The notes beneath the pieces were generated by a model. The model was not told where the DNA came from, ran no database searches, and saw only the letters and a list, made by a program, of their open reading frames with translations. DNA of 64,000 nucleotides, taken from Microbacterium imperiale. Its GTDB lineage: Bacteria; Actinomycetota; Actinomycetes; Actinomycetales; Microbacteriaceae. The DNA is taken from positions 682,001 through 746,000 of the forward strand of contig NZ_JAGIOK010000001.1 of assembly GCF_017876655.1 (NCBI RefSeq), read 5' to 3'. A program made the translations under genes and the position numbers. Shown in pieces: positions 52,301 through 64,000 of the stretch. Every line of letters starts with the position of its first letter. Within the stretch, counting starts at the first letter, position 1.

Positions 52301-53074
52301 GTGGCGACGGCAGAGAAACGCGTCGTCATCAGTGCCGACCCCGACAGCCTGACGCAGGCCGTCGCCGATCGCTTCCTCGACCGCGTGGGCACGTGGGGTG
52401 CGGATGGCCGCACCGTTCACGTCGGCCTGGCCGGCGGCGGGATCATCGGTGACGTGCTGACCCGCCTGGGCGCGCACCCCCGGGTCGACGCCGTTGACTG
52501 GTCGCACGTCCATTTCTGGTGGGTCGACGAGCGGTTCGTGCCCAAGGGCAGCGAGGAACGCAACGATGCCCTGGCTCGGCGCGCCTTCCTCGACCGCATC
52601 AGCGTCCCGTCCGCCAACGTCCACGCCATCGCGGCGGCCGACGAGACGGATGACGCCGAGTCGGCCGCGGCAGCCTACGCCGACGAGCTCGCGGCCTTCG
52701 GATCCGACGGGTCGGCCTGGCCCGTGTTCGACATCTGCTTCCTCGGGGTCGGCTCTGACGGACACATCGCGTCGCTGTTCCCCGACCGCCCCGAGATCAC
52801 GCTCACTGACCGCGCCGCCTCCGCCGTCCACGACTCCCCCAAGCCGCCCGCAGATCGCGTCACGCTGACCCGTCCGGTCATCAACGCCTCGAAGCGGGTG
52901 TGGATGGTCCTCGTCGGCCCGGACAAGTCCGCGGCCCTCGGGCTGGCGCTGGCCGGCGCGAGCTATCACAGCGTCCCGGCCGCGGGCGCGAAGGGCACCC
53001 GGCGAACGATCCTCTTCACGGACGAGGCGACCGCCGCTCAGGTGCCGCCGGAGCTCATCGACGACCAGTACTGA
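52301..53074 (+). CDS. pgl: 6-phosphogluconolactonase
   Basis: 257 aa. It hydrolyses the lactone made by Zwf. The NagB/lactonase fold marks are HVGLAGGGIIGDVL, WSHVHFWWVDERFVP and FLGVGSDGHIASLFPDRP. GTG start directly after the opcA stop. Last gene of tkt-tal-pgi-zwf-opcA-pgl; the gene for 6-phosphogluconate dehydrogenase (gnd) is not in the cluster. A strong terminator follows. Confidence 0.95.
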   Translation: MATAEKRVVISADPDSLTQAVADRFLDRVGTWGADGRTVHVGLAGGGIIGDVLTRLGAHPRVDAVDWSHVHFWWVDERFVPKGSEERNDALARRAFLDRISVPSANVHAIAAADETDDAESAAAAYADELAAFGSDGSAWPVFDICFLGVGSDGHIASLFPDRPEITLTDRAASAVHDSPKPPADRVTLTRPVINASKRVWMVLVGPDKSAALGLALAGASYHSVPAAGAKGTRRTILFTDEATAAQVPPELIDDQY

Positions 53075-53101
53075 CTGGTCGGTCCCCGCGACTCGCACGG
53101 G

Positions 53102-53145
53102 AAACGCAGAAGAGCGGATGCCTCGGCATCCGCTCTTCTGCGTTT
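53102..53145. terminator. Strong bidirectional terminator between pgl and rbpA
   Basis: A perfect 21-bp inverted repeat beginning AAACGCAGAAGAGC, with a very small centre, lies between convergent operons. Each orientation ends in GCGTTT. Confidence 0.85.
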
Positions 53146-53170
53146 CGGTGTCGACGTCGGTCAGTTGAGG

Positions 53171-53527
53171 TCAGTTGAGACCGCGGCGCTCGCGCAGCTG
53201 CTGCAGCGCGTCGTCGAGGAGCTGCGCCGCTTCGTCGTCGGTACGGCGCTCCTTCACGTACGCGAGATGGGTCTTGTACGGCTCGGTCTTGGCGACGGCC
53301 GGCGGATTGGCCTTGTCACGACCCGCGGGCAGGCCGGAGTGCGGCGAGTCGATGACCTCGGGGATCTCCTCGTCCGCGATGCCGGCCGCGAAGTAGCGGA
53401 CGGTCTCGTTTCCGAGAGCGTCCCAGTACGAGATCGCGACGCGGTCGGCGTGGTGGCCGTGGTCCTGTTCGCCCATCGGGCCCGCACCGACACGGGTGCC
53501 GCGGATGGCGTTGCCTCCGGTGGCCAT
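53171..53527 (-). CDS. rbpA: RNA polymerase-binding protein RbpA
   Basis: 118 aa. RbpA binds the housekeeping sigma factor and RNA polymerase and helps open promoters in actinobacteria. AIRGTRVGAGPMGE is the N-terminal tail that contacts polymerase, VAISYWDALGNETVRYFA the core, and HLAYVKERRTDDEAAQLL the sigma-interacting helix. There are no cysteines, so this is a zinc-free form as in M. tuberculosis rather than the Streptomyces type. The ATG overlaps the secG stop. Confidence 0.92.
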   Translation of the reverse strand: MATGGNAIRGTRVGAGPMGEQDHGHHADRVAISYWDALGNETVRYFAAGIADEEIPEVIDSPHSGLPAGRDKANPPAVAKTEPYKTHLAYVKERRTDDEAAQLLDDALQQLRERRGLN

Positions 53528-53787
53528 CAGAGCACCGAGAACTTCGTGATGAGGCCGAGGGCCACGATGGCGATGAACCAGCTCAGAGCCAGCACGATCG
53601 TGAATCGATTGAGGTTGCGCTCAGCGAGGCCCGACGAGCCCATCGCGGAGCTCATGCCGCCACCGAACATGTCGGAGAGGCCTCCCCCACGCCCCTTGTG
53701 GAGCAGGATCAGGAGGGTGAGGAGCAGGCTGGTGATGCCCAAAAGCACCTGCAGCGCGAACTCGAGGATCTCCACGGTGGTCGTCAC
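53527..53787 (-). CDS. secG: Protein translocase subunit SecG
   Basis: 86 aa with two membrane helices (LQVLLGITSLLLTLLILLHK and FTIVLALSWFIAIVALGLIT). LLHKGRGGGLSDMFGGG, the conserved cytosolic loop, identifies SecG of the SecYEG channel. GTG 53787 is the longest start; the GTG four codons on has better ribosome-binding spacing. It follows a terminator after tpiA and has its own promoter. Confidence 0.93.
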   Translation of the reverse strand: MTTTVEILEFALQVLLGITSLLLTLLILLHKGRGGGLSDMFGGGMSSAMGSSGLAERNLNRFTIVLALSWFIAIVALGLITKFSVL

Positions 53788-53821
53788 CTTTCCGGCGATC
53801 GTTCCGATCGCACGAGGGTCA

Positions 53822-53827
53822 AGTATA
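53822..53827 (-). promoter_or_regulatory. -10 hexamer of secG-rbpA
   Basis: TATACT on the minus strand, about 35 nt before the secG GTG and just past the tpiA terminator. Confidence 0.55.
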
Positions 53828-53850
53828 ACGAGCCGCCCAGCGGGGACGCG

Positions 53851-53884
53851 AACGGCCCGGCGCTCGCGTGAGCGCCGGGCCGTT
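53851..53884 (-). terminator. Terminator after tpiA
   Basis: A perfect 15-bp stem (AACGGCCCGGCGCTC and its complement) with a GCGT loop, 5 bp after the tpiA stop on the minus strand. It separates the glycolytic genes from secG-rbpA. Confidence 0.8.
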
Positions 53885-53889
53885 CGACG

Positions 53890-54668
53890 TCACACGCCGA
53901 CGTGCTTCTGGTAGCGGATGATCGCCGCGAACTCGTCGGCGACCAGGCTCGCGCCGCCGACGAGGGCGCCGTCGACATCCGGCTCCCGCATGAATCCGGC
54001 GATGTTCGCCGACTTCACCGAACCGCCGTAGAGGACGCGCGTGCGCGCCGCGGCGTCGGCGCCGAGGGCGGAGCCCACGACCTCGCGCAGCTTCGCGCAG
54101 ACATCCTGCGCCTGCTGCGGCGTCGCCGCCTGGCCCGACCCGATGGCCCAGACCGGCTCGTAGGCCACGACGATGTCGGCATCCGCCGCGACTCCGGCCA
54201 GGGCGGCCTGGAGCTGCGCGACGGGCACCGCGGAGGCGCCGTGCTTCTCGAGGTCCTCAGCGGTCTCGCCGACGCAGATGACCGGCGCCAGCCCGTGGCG
54301 CAGTGCCGCCTGGACCTTGGCCGCGACGACCTCATCGGTCTCCGCGTGGTATTCGCGTCGCTCGGAGTGTCCGATGATCACGTACCGGCAGTCGAGCTGC
54401 GAGAGGAAAGCGCCCGAGATCTCGCCCGTGTAGGCGCCCGAGTCCTTCGTCGACAGGTCCTGCGCGCCGAGCGCGAACGGGATCTTGTCGGCGTCCAGGA
54501 GCGTCTGCACGGTGCGGAGGTCGGTGAAGGGCGGGAACACCGCGACCTCGACCGAGTCCTCTTCGTGCTTCGCGTCCTTGAGGGTCCAGTGCAGCTTCTG
54601 GACGAACGCGACCGCCTGCAGGTGGTCGAGGTTCATCTTCCAGTTGCCCGCGATGAGCGGCAGACGGT

Positions 54669-54678
<10 letters not shown>
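53890..54678 (-). CDS. tpiA: Triose-phosphate isomerase
   Basis: 262 aa TIM barrel. It has GNWKMNLDHLQA at the N-terminus (Asn and Lys of the active site), catalytic His in VIIGHSERREYH, catalytic Glu in VAYEPVWAIGSG, and the phosphate-binding loop YGGSVKSANIAGF. The start overlaps the end of pgk by 10 bp. Confidence 0.97.
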
Positions 54679-55883
<1,205 letters not shown>

Positions 55884-55888
55884 GATCG

Positions 55889-56950
<1,062 letters not shown>

Positions 56951-56957
56951 TCAGTTG

Positions 56958-57012
56958 AAAAAGAAGAGGATGCCGGATCGACTCCCGTTGCCGGGAGGGA
57001 CCCGGCATCCTC
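56958..57012 (-). terminator. Terminator of sodA
   Basis: GAGGATGCCGG (56966-56976) pairs with CCGGCATCCTC (57002-57012), with an inner CTCCCG hairpin; on the minus strand the stem is followed by TTCTTTTTC, a real U-rich tract. Confidence 0.85.
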
Positions 57013-57029
57013 ACCTGTTTATGACCCTA

Positions 57030-57650
57030 CTACGCGAGCAGGCCGGCCGTCTTCTCGCGAGCCGTCACAAAGCGCTCCGAGACGTTCTGCCAATTGGCGA
57101 TGTTCCACGCTGCCTTGACGTAGTCGGCCTTGACGTTGAGGTAGTCGAGGTAGAAGGCGTGCTCCCACATGTCGAGCTGGAAGATCGGGATGGTGCCCTG
57201 CGCCGTGTTCGACTGCTGGTCGAACAGCTGCTGGATGATCAGCTGCGCACCGATCGGGTCCCAGCTGAGCACGGCCCAGCCGGAGCCCTGGATGCCGGTG
57301 GCGGCGGCGGTGAAGTGCGCCTGGAACTTGTCGAAACCACCGAAGAACTCGTCGATGGCGGCGCGCAGCTCACCCTCGGGCTCTCCGCCGCCCTCGGGCG
57401 AGAGGTTGGTCCAGAAGATCGAGTGGTTGACGTGGCCGCCGAGGTTGAACGCGAGGTCCTTCTCGAGCTTGTTGACGTTCGCCAGGTTGCCGGTCTCGCG
57501 CGCCTCGGCGAGCTGCTCGAGAGCGGTGTTCGCTCCGTTGACGTAGGTCTGGTGATGCTTGGAGTGATGCAGCTCCATGATCTTGCCGCTGATGTGCGGT
57601 TCGAGAGCCGCGTAGTCGTAGGGAAGCTCGGGAAGGGTGTACTTCGGCAT
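57030..57650 (-). CDS. sodA: Superoxide dismutase (Mn/Fe family)
   Basis: 206 aa. The four metal ligands sit in MELHHSKHHQTYV and HVNHSIFW (two His), and DMWEHAFYLDYLNVKADYV (Asp and His). No signal peptide, so it is cytoplasmic. The choice of Mn or Fe cannot be read with confidence. ATG with AGGAGATA. It has its own promoter hexamer and terminator and lies between whiA and gap, a position not usual in other actinobacterial lineages I recall. Confidence 0.95.
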   Translation of the reverse strand: MPKYTLPELPYDYAALEPHISGKIMELHHSKHHQTYVNGANTALEQLAEARETGNLANVNKLEKDLAFNLGGHVNHSIFWTNLSPEGGGEPEGELRAAIDEFFGGFDKFQAHFTAAATGIQGSGWAVLSWDPIGAQLIIQQLFDQQSNTAQGTIPIFQLDMWEHAFYLDYLNVKADYVKAAWNIANWQNVSERFVTAREKTAGLLA

Positions 57651-57730
57651 TCTGTATCTCCTGTCAGCACCGCGCGGTGCGCGGCTATTGCTGTCGAAGG
57701 CGCGCGAGCGCGCACCTCGTGGACGTTTTC

Positions 57731-57736
57731 ATCCTA
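57731..57736 (-). promoter_or_regulatory. -10 hexamer of sodA
   Basis: TAGGAT on the minus strand, about 80 nt before the sodA ATG, in the 152-bp gap after whiA. Confidence 0.5.
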
Positions 57737-57802
57737 TTGAGGGGCAACGCGAGATACACCCCGTTGCTTCCCGCGCGGAATGCGGTGTAACGGTCGGGGC
57801 GG

Positions 57803-58780
57803 TCAGTCGGCGAGTCCGGCGGGCACCGCGGACTCCGTGTCGGGCAGTCCCTCTGCGGCGGCCTTCTTGTCGGCCATCGCGAGGAGCCGACGGATGCGGC
57901 CGGCCACGGCGTCCTTCGTCAGCGGCGGGTCCGCGTGGTGCCCGAGCTCGTCCAGGCTCGCGTCCCGGTGCGCGAGGCGGAGGTCTCCCGCCTGCTTGAG
58001 GTGATCGGGGACCTCATCGCCCAGGATCTCCAGGGCGCGCTCGACGCGTGCGCAGGCGGCGACCGCGGCCTGCGCGGAGCGGCGGAGGTTAGCGTCGTCG
58101 AAGTTCACCAGTCGGTTCACGCCGGCGCGCACCTCGCGGCGCTGACGCATCTGATCCCAGGTGTCGGCGGTACGGGTCGCGCCCATCTCGGCGAGTGTCT
58201 GCCGGATCGCCTCGCCGTCGCGGACGACGACGCGCGGGATGCCTCGCACCTCGCGGGCCTTCGCGGCGATGCCCAGCCGGTGCGCGGCCCCGACGAGCGC
58301 CATCGCGGCCTCGGGCGAGGGGCACGAGATCTCCAGCGCCGCCGATCGACCGGGGTCGGACAGCGACCCCGCGGCGAGGAATGCCCCGCGCCAGAGCGCG
58401 GCGAGGTCGGGACGCGAGCCCGTCGTCAGGCGGTTCGGCAGTCCGCGCACGGGACGCCGCCGCTGGTCGAGCAGGCCCGTCTGACGCGCGAGCGTCTCGC
58501 CGCCCTCGCGCACGCGGACCGCGAAGGTGGCCCCGTCGCGCCCGCCCGACGCCTGGATCCGAGCCAGCTCGGGGCGCACGCCGTAGATCTCGACGAGCTC
58601 GCGCGCCACTCGGCGGGCGAGGATGTCGGAGTCGACCTCCGCCTCGACGGCGACGCGGCCGGCGATCGAGTGCAGACCACCGGCGAAGCGCAGGATCGCG
58701 GTCACCTCCGCCACACGGGCGGCGGGTCGAGGGTCGCGCATCGCAGCCAACTCGGTCTTGACGTCAGCGGTCAGCGGCAC
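57803..58780 (-). CDS. whiA: DNA-binding protein WhiA
   Basis: 325 aa. The N-terminal half is a LAGLIDADG-like fold without nuclease residues ([29 protein letters not shown]); the C-terminal helix-turn-helix contains [25 protein letters not shown] without break. WhiA controls sporulation in Streptomyces and division in other Gram-positive bacteria. GTG 58780 with GAAGGAG; the frame stays open upstream over rapZ. It follows rapZ by 41 bp. Confidence 0.95.
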   Translation of the reverse strand: MPLTADVKTELAAMRDPRPAARVAEVTAILRFAGGLHSIAGRVAVEAEVDSDILARRVARELVEIYGVRPELARIQASGGRDGATFAVRVREGGETLARQTGLLDQRRRPVRGLPNRLTTGSRPDLAALWRGAFLAAGSLSDPGRSAALEISCPSPEAAMALVGAAHRLGIAAKAREVRGIPRVVVRDGEAIRQTLAEMGATRTADTWDQMRQRREVRAGVNRLVNFDDANLRRSAQAAVAACARVERALEILGDEVPDHLKQAGDLRLAHRDASLDELGHHADPPLTKDAVAGRIRRLLAMADKKAAAEGLPDTESAVPAGLAD

Positions 58781-58821
58781 GGCGCTCCTTCGGCAGGGGG
58801 TTCGGGGGACGAAGGAATAGC

Positions 58822-59706
58822 CTACTCGCGACCGAGGTCGCGGTGCTTGAGTCGCACGGCGACGCCCGGCAGGCCGCGCAGCCGCTCGACGAGCTCGCGG
58901 GCCGTCACGACCGAACGGTGCTTGCCACCGGTGCAGCCGACGGCGACGACGGAGTGACGCTTGTTCTCTTCCTGGTAGCCGCGCAGAACCGGCTTCAGTG
59001 CGGCGGCGTAGGCGTCGATGAACTCCCCCGCCCCCGCGTGCGAGAGGACGTCGGCGCGAACAGCCGGGTCTTCGCCCGTCAGCGCCTTGAGGTCGGGATT
59101 CCAGAACGGGTTCGGCAGGAACCGCATGTCGGCGACCAGGTCGGCGTCGGGCGGCAGCCCGTATTTGAACCCGAAGCTCATGACCGTCACGGTGTGACGG
59201 GCGCTGTCGTCGGCGCTGAACAGATCGGCGATGTACGTGGCGAGCTGGTGGATGTTCTGCAGCGAGGTGTCGACGATCACGTCGGCGCTCTCGCGGATCG
59301 GCGCCAGCCGCTCCCGCTCGCGACGGATGCCGTCGACCAGGGTGCCGTCGCCCTGAAGCGGGTGGGGGCGACGGACAGCTTCGAAGCGTCGCACGAGGAC
59401 CTCGTCGGCCGCATCGAGGAACAGCACGCGCAGCGAGCGGCCGTGGCGCAGCGCCCGGGTGATCTCGGGCAGCGCCGTGAACAGGTCGCCGCCGCGCACA
59501 TCGACGACGGCCGCGACGCGCGGCAGCGCGTTGCCCGCGAGTTCGCTCAGCTCGAGCAGGGGCCGGAGCATCTGCGGCGGGAGGTTGTCGACGACGTACC
59601 ACCCGAGGTCCTCGAGAGCGTTCGCCGCGGTCGTGCGCCCGGCACCCGACATGCCCGTCACGATCAGAATCTCGCCCGCCGGGACCTCGTCCGCCACCGT
59701 CATCAC
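58822..59706 (-). CDS. rapZ: RNase adapter RapZ family P-loop protein
   Basis: 294 aa. The Walker A-like loop is [20 protein letters not shown], with Arg where Lys is classical, as in other actinobacterial RapZ proteins. DNLPPQML follows, and the C-terminal domain holds [20 protein letters not shown] and [10 protein letters not shown]. In E. coli RapZ controls glmS via a small RNA; the role in actinobacteria is unclear. Start may be the GTG at 59706 or the ATG at 59703. Confidence 0.95.
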   Translation of the reverse strand: MMTVADEVPAGEILIVTGMSGAGRTTAANALEDLGWYVVDNLPPQMLRPLLELSELAGNALPRVAAVVDVRGGDLFTALPEITRALRHGRSLRVLFLDAADEVLVRRFEAVRRPHPLQGDGTLVDGIRRERERLAPIRESADVIVDTSLQNIHQLATYIADLFSADDSARHTVTVMSFGFKYGLPPDADLVADMRFLPNPFWNPDLKALTGEDPAVRADVLSHAGAGEFIDAYAAALKPVLRGYQEENKRHSVVAVGCTGGKHRSVVTARELVERLRGLPGVAVRLKHRDLGRE

Positions 59707-59730
59707 CCCTGTCGTCCGCTGATCACCAGC

Positions 59731-61629
59731 CTATCCGGCCGCGAGGTGGCGATGGATAGCCTCGGCCAACCGTGGCCCGATGCCGGGCAGCTCCTGGATT
59801 TGCTCGGGTGTGGCCTGCTTGAGCGCCGCAACCGAGCCGAAGTGCCGCAGCAGCGCCTTGATGCGCGCCGCGCCGAGACCCGGTACCTCGCTCAGCACCG
59901 ATGAGATGTCGCGCTTGCGCCGCTTGCGCTGATGCACGATCGCGAAGCGGTGGGCCTCGTCGCGCAGACGCTGCAGCAGGTACAGCGACTCGGAGGTGCG
60001 CGGCAGGATGACGGGATACTCCTCCCCCGGCAGCCAGATCTCCTCGAGGCGCTTCGCGATGCCGCACAGCGCGATCTCGCTGTGGCCGGCGTCCGCGAGC
60101 GCGCGCGCCGCCGCCTCGACTTGCGGCTTTCCGCCGTCGACGACGAGCAGCTGAGGCCGATACGCGAACCGCGGGCGCTTGCGGACGGTGACGACCTCTC
60201 CGTCCGCCGTCGCATCGGGCACCGGCTCCTCGTCCTCCTCCGGATGATCCAGATGAGCCAGGCGCCGGGTCAGCACCTGATACATCGAGTCGGTGTCATC
60301 CGTCGTCTCATTCACACCGAAGATGCGGTACTGGTCCTTGCGGGGTAGCCCGTCCTCGAACACGACGAGGGATGCCACCACATTGGTGCCCGACAGGTGC
60401 GAGACGTCGTAGCACTCGATGCGCAGCGGGGCCTCGGTCAGGCCGAGCGCCTCCTGCAGGTCGGTCAGCGCCTGACTCCGCGCGACGTAGTCGCTCGTGC
60501 GGCGGGTCTTGTGCAGCATGAGCGCCTGCTGCGCGTTGATGCTCGCCGTCTTCATCAGGTCGGCCTTGCGGCCGCGCTGCGGCACCTGGATCGTCACCCG
60601 CCGCCCCCGGCGGTTCTGCAGCCACTGCTCGAGCTCGCCGGAGTCGTCGGGCAGCGCCGGGACGAAGACATGGCGCGGGATGTCGCCGGCGGCGGCATCC
60701 CCATAGGCGCGCTGGAGGACCTGATCGACGAGATCGGCTCCCGCGATGTCGATCTCCTTCTCGATGGTCGAAGCCCGCACGCCGCGGATGCGGCCGCCGC
60801 GGACGACGAAGTGCTGCACGGCGGCCGCGAGCTCGTCCTCGGCGATCCCGAACAGATCGGCGTCCATGTCGTCCTCGAGCACCAGGGCGCTCTTGTTCAG
60901 CACGGCGTCGATCGCCTGCAGGCGGTCGCGGTACACGGCGGCCGACTCGTAGTCCATGGCCGCCGCGGCCTCGCGCATGCGTGTCGTCAGCTCGCGGGCG
61001 AAACGCTGGTCGCCGCCCGACATGAAGGCGACGAAGTCGTCGACGATCGCGCGATGCTCCTCGATCGTCACCTTCATCGAGCAGGGGCCGCCGCAGCGCC
61101 CGATCTGCCCGGGGAAGCAGGGGCGCCCCGAAGCCATGGCCTTCTTGTACGACGAGTCGCTGCACGTGCGGATCGGGAAGACCTTGATCATCAGGTCGAT
61201 CGTCTCGTGCACGGCCCAGACCTTCGGGTAGGGCCCGAAGTATTTCGCTCCGGGGATGCGGCGGTTGCGCGTCACGATGACGCGCGGCGCTTCATCGCCG
61301 AGGGTGATGGCCATGAACGGGTACGACTTGTCGTCGCGGTACCGGACGTTGAAGGGCGGATCGAACTCCTTGATCCACATGTACTCGAGCTGGAGCGAGT
61401 CGACGTCGGTCGCGACGACGGTCCACTCGACGGATGCCGCGGTCGTCACCATCCGTCGCGTGCGCTCGTGGAGCGTGTGCAGCGGCGCGAAGTAGTTGGA
61501 CAGCCGTGCCCGCAGGTTCTTCGCCTTGCCGACGTACAGCACGCGCCCATCCGCGTCGCGGAACCGGTAGACGCCCGGGTCGGTCGGGATCTCCCCCGCC
61601 TTCGGGCGATACGGCAGGACGTTCGCCAT
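59731..61629 (-). CDS. uvrC: Excinuclease ABC subunit C
   Basis: 632 aa. It makes both incisions in nucleotide excision repair. The GIY-YIG domain is at the N-terminus ([21 protein letters not shown]), the UVR motif near residue 200 ([20 protein letters not shown]), the RNase H-like domain has [16 protein letters not shown] and [13 protein letters not shown], and the helix-hairpin-helix pair ends the protein ([30 protein letters not shown]). The ATG is 1 base after the uvrA stop. Confidence 0.96.
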   Translation of the reverse strand: MANVLPYRPKAGEIPTDPGVYRFRDADGRVLYVGKAKNLRARLSNYFAPLHTLHERTRRMVTTAASVEWTVVATDVDSLQLEYMWIKEFDPPFNVRYRDDKSYPFMAITLGDEAPRVIVTRNRRIPGAKYFGPYPKVWAVHETIDLMIKVFPIRTCSDSSYKKAMASGRPCFPGQIGRCGGPCSMKVTIEEHRAIVDDFVAFMSGGDQRFARELTTRMREAAAAMDYESAAVYRDRLQAIDAVLNKSALVLEDDMDADLFGIAEDELAAAVQHFVVRGGRIRGVRASTIEKEIDIAGADLVDQVLQRAYGDAAAGDIPRHVFVPALPDDSGELEQWLQNRRGRRVTIQVPQRGRKADLMKTASINAQQALMLHKTRRTSDYVARSQALTDLQEALGLTEAPLRIECYDVSHLSGTNVVASLVVFEDGLPRKDQYRIFGVNETTDDTDSMYQVLTRRLAHLDHPEEDEEPVPDATADGEVVTVRKRPRFAYRPQLLVVDGGKPQVEAAARALADAGHSEIALCGIAKRLEEIWLPGEEYPVILPRTSESLYLLQRLRDEAHRFAIVHQRKRRKRDISSVLSEVPGLGAARIKALLRHFGSVAALKQATPEQIQELPGIGPRLAEAIHRHLAAG

Positions 61630-61630
61630 C

Positions 61631-64000
<2,370 letters not shown>

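Noticed and set aside
53171..53527. RbpA lacking zinc-binding cysteines as a novelty
   Set aside because: The M. tuberculosis protein also lacks them; this is a known variant.

Overview
The window is a dense, GC-rich (roughly 70% by eye) stretch of core chromosome from an actinobacterium, most likely a Microbacterium or close relative in the Microbacteriaceae. The actinobacterial markers are RbpA, WhiA, OpcA, DUF3145, DUF3099, a PucR-type FasR regulator next to a type II fatty-acid synthase operon, a homodimeric AceE-type pyruvate dehydrogenase and a zinc-free type B L31. I see no prophage, transposase, integrase, CRISPR array, toxin-antitoxin pair or recognisable defence island. Almost every gene is assignable to a housekeeping family.

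Layout. 1-6720 (+): the end of aceE, then fasR-fabD-fabH-acpP-fabF. 6856-12338: DUF3145, a small acidic ORF, a CAT-anticodon tRNA, a DMT transporter divergent from def-glsA, a DUF222-HNH gene followed by a 14-bp tandem repeat array, and tRNA-Asn. 12431-17650 (-): dusB-dgt-dnaG and an orphan degenerate ABC ATPase. 17708-21566: a glutathione-peroxidase-like gene, a FrnE/DsbA protein, uppS, recO, a TRIC channel and L31. 21651-26334: an ABC ATPase, glgA/glgC (divergent), serB and a hydrolase. 26345-31567: a fabG-like reductase, small membrane proteins, SURF1, an ABC-F protein and bioY. 31718-36631 (+): a siderophore-iron uptake operon with a siderophore-interacting protein. 36601-41914 (-): a PatB/MalY lyase and the suf operon (sufB-sufD-Rieske-sufC-sufT). 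42158-44778: haem A synthesis (ctaA, ctaB) and a small membrane protein. 45004-53074 (+): tkt-tal-pgi-zwf-opcA-pgl. 53171-64000 (-): uvrA-uvrC-rapZ-whiA-sodA-gap-pgk-tpiA-secG-rbpA.

Functional themes. The genes link acetyl-CoA production to fatty-acid synthesis (aceE, fasR, fab), run lower glycolysis and the pentose phosphate pathway, make and break glycogen, assemble Fe-S clusters and haem A for respiration, and import iron. Translationally coupled ATGA/GTGA overlaps are common (fabD/fabH, dgt/dnaG, tkt/tal, tal/pgi, zwf/opcA, sufB/sufD/Rieske, the permease genes, secG/rbpA).

The most striking signals I found outside the genes are: (i) a recurring -10-like hexamer (usually TAGNNT) placed exactly 6-7 nt before the start codon of at least a dozen genes, the signature of leaderless mRNAs; (ii) the 14-bp tandem array directly behind the DUF222-HNH gene; (iii) an orphan ABC ATPase that has lost both the Walker B glutamate and the H-loop histidine; (iv) palindromes in front of fabD and of the iron operon that look like operators; and (v) suf and whiA clusters lacking some of their usual members. 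None of these amounts to a clear new biological system; they are leads.
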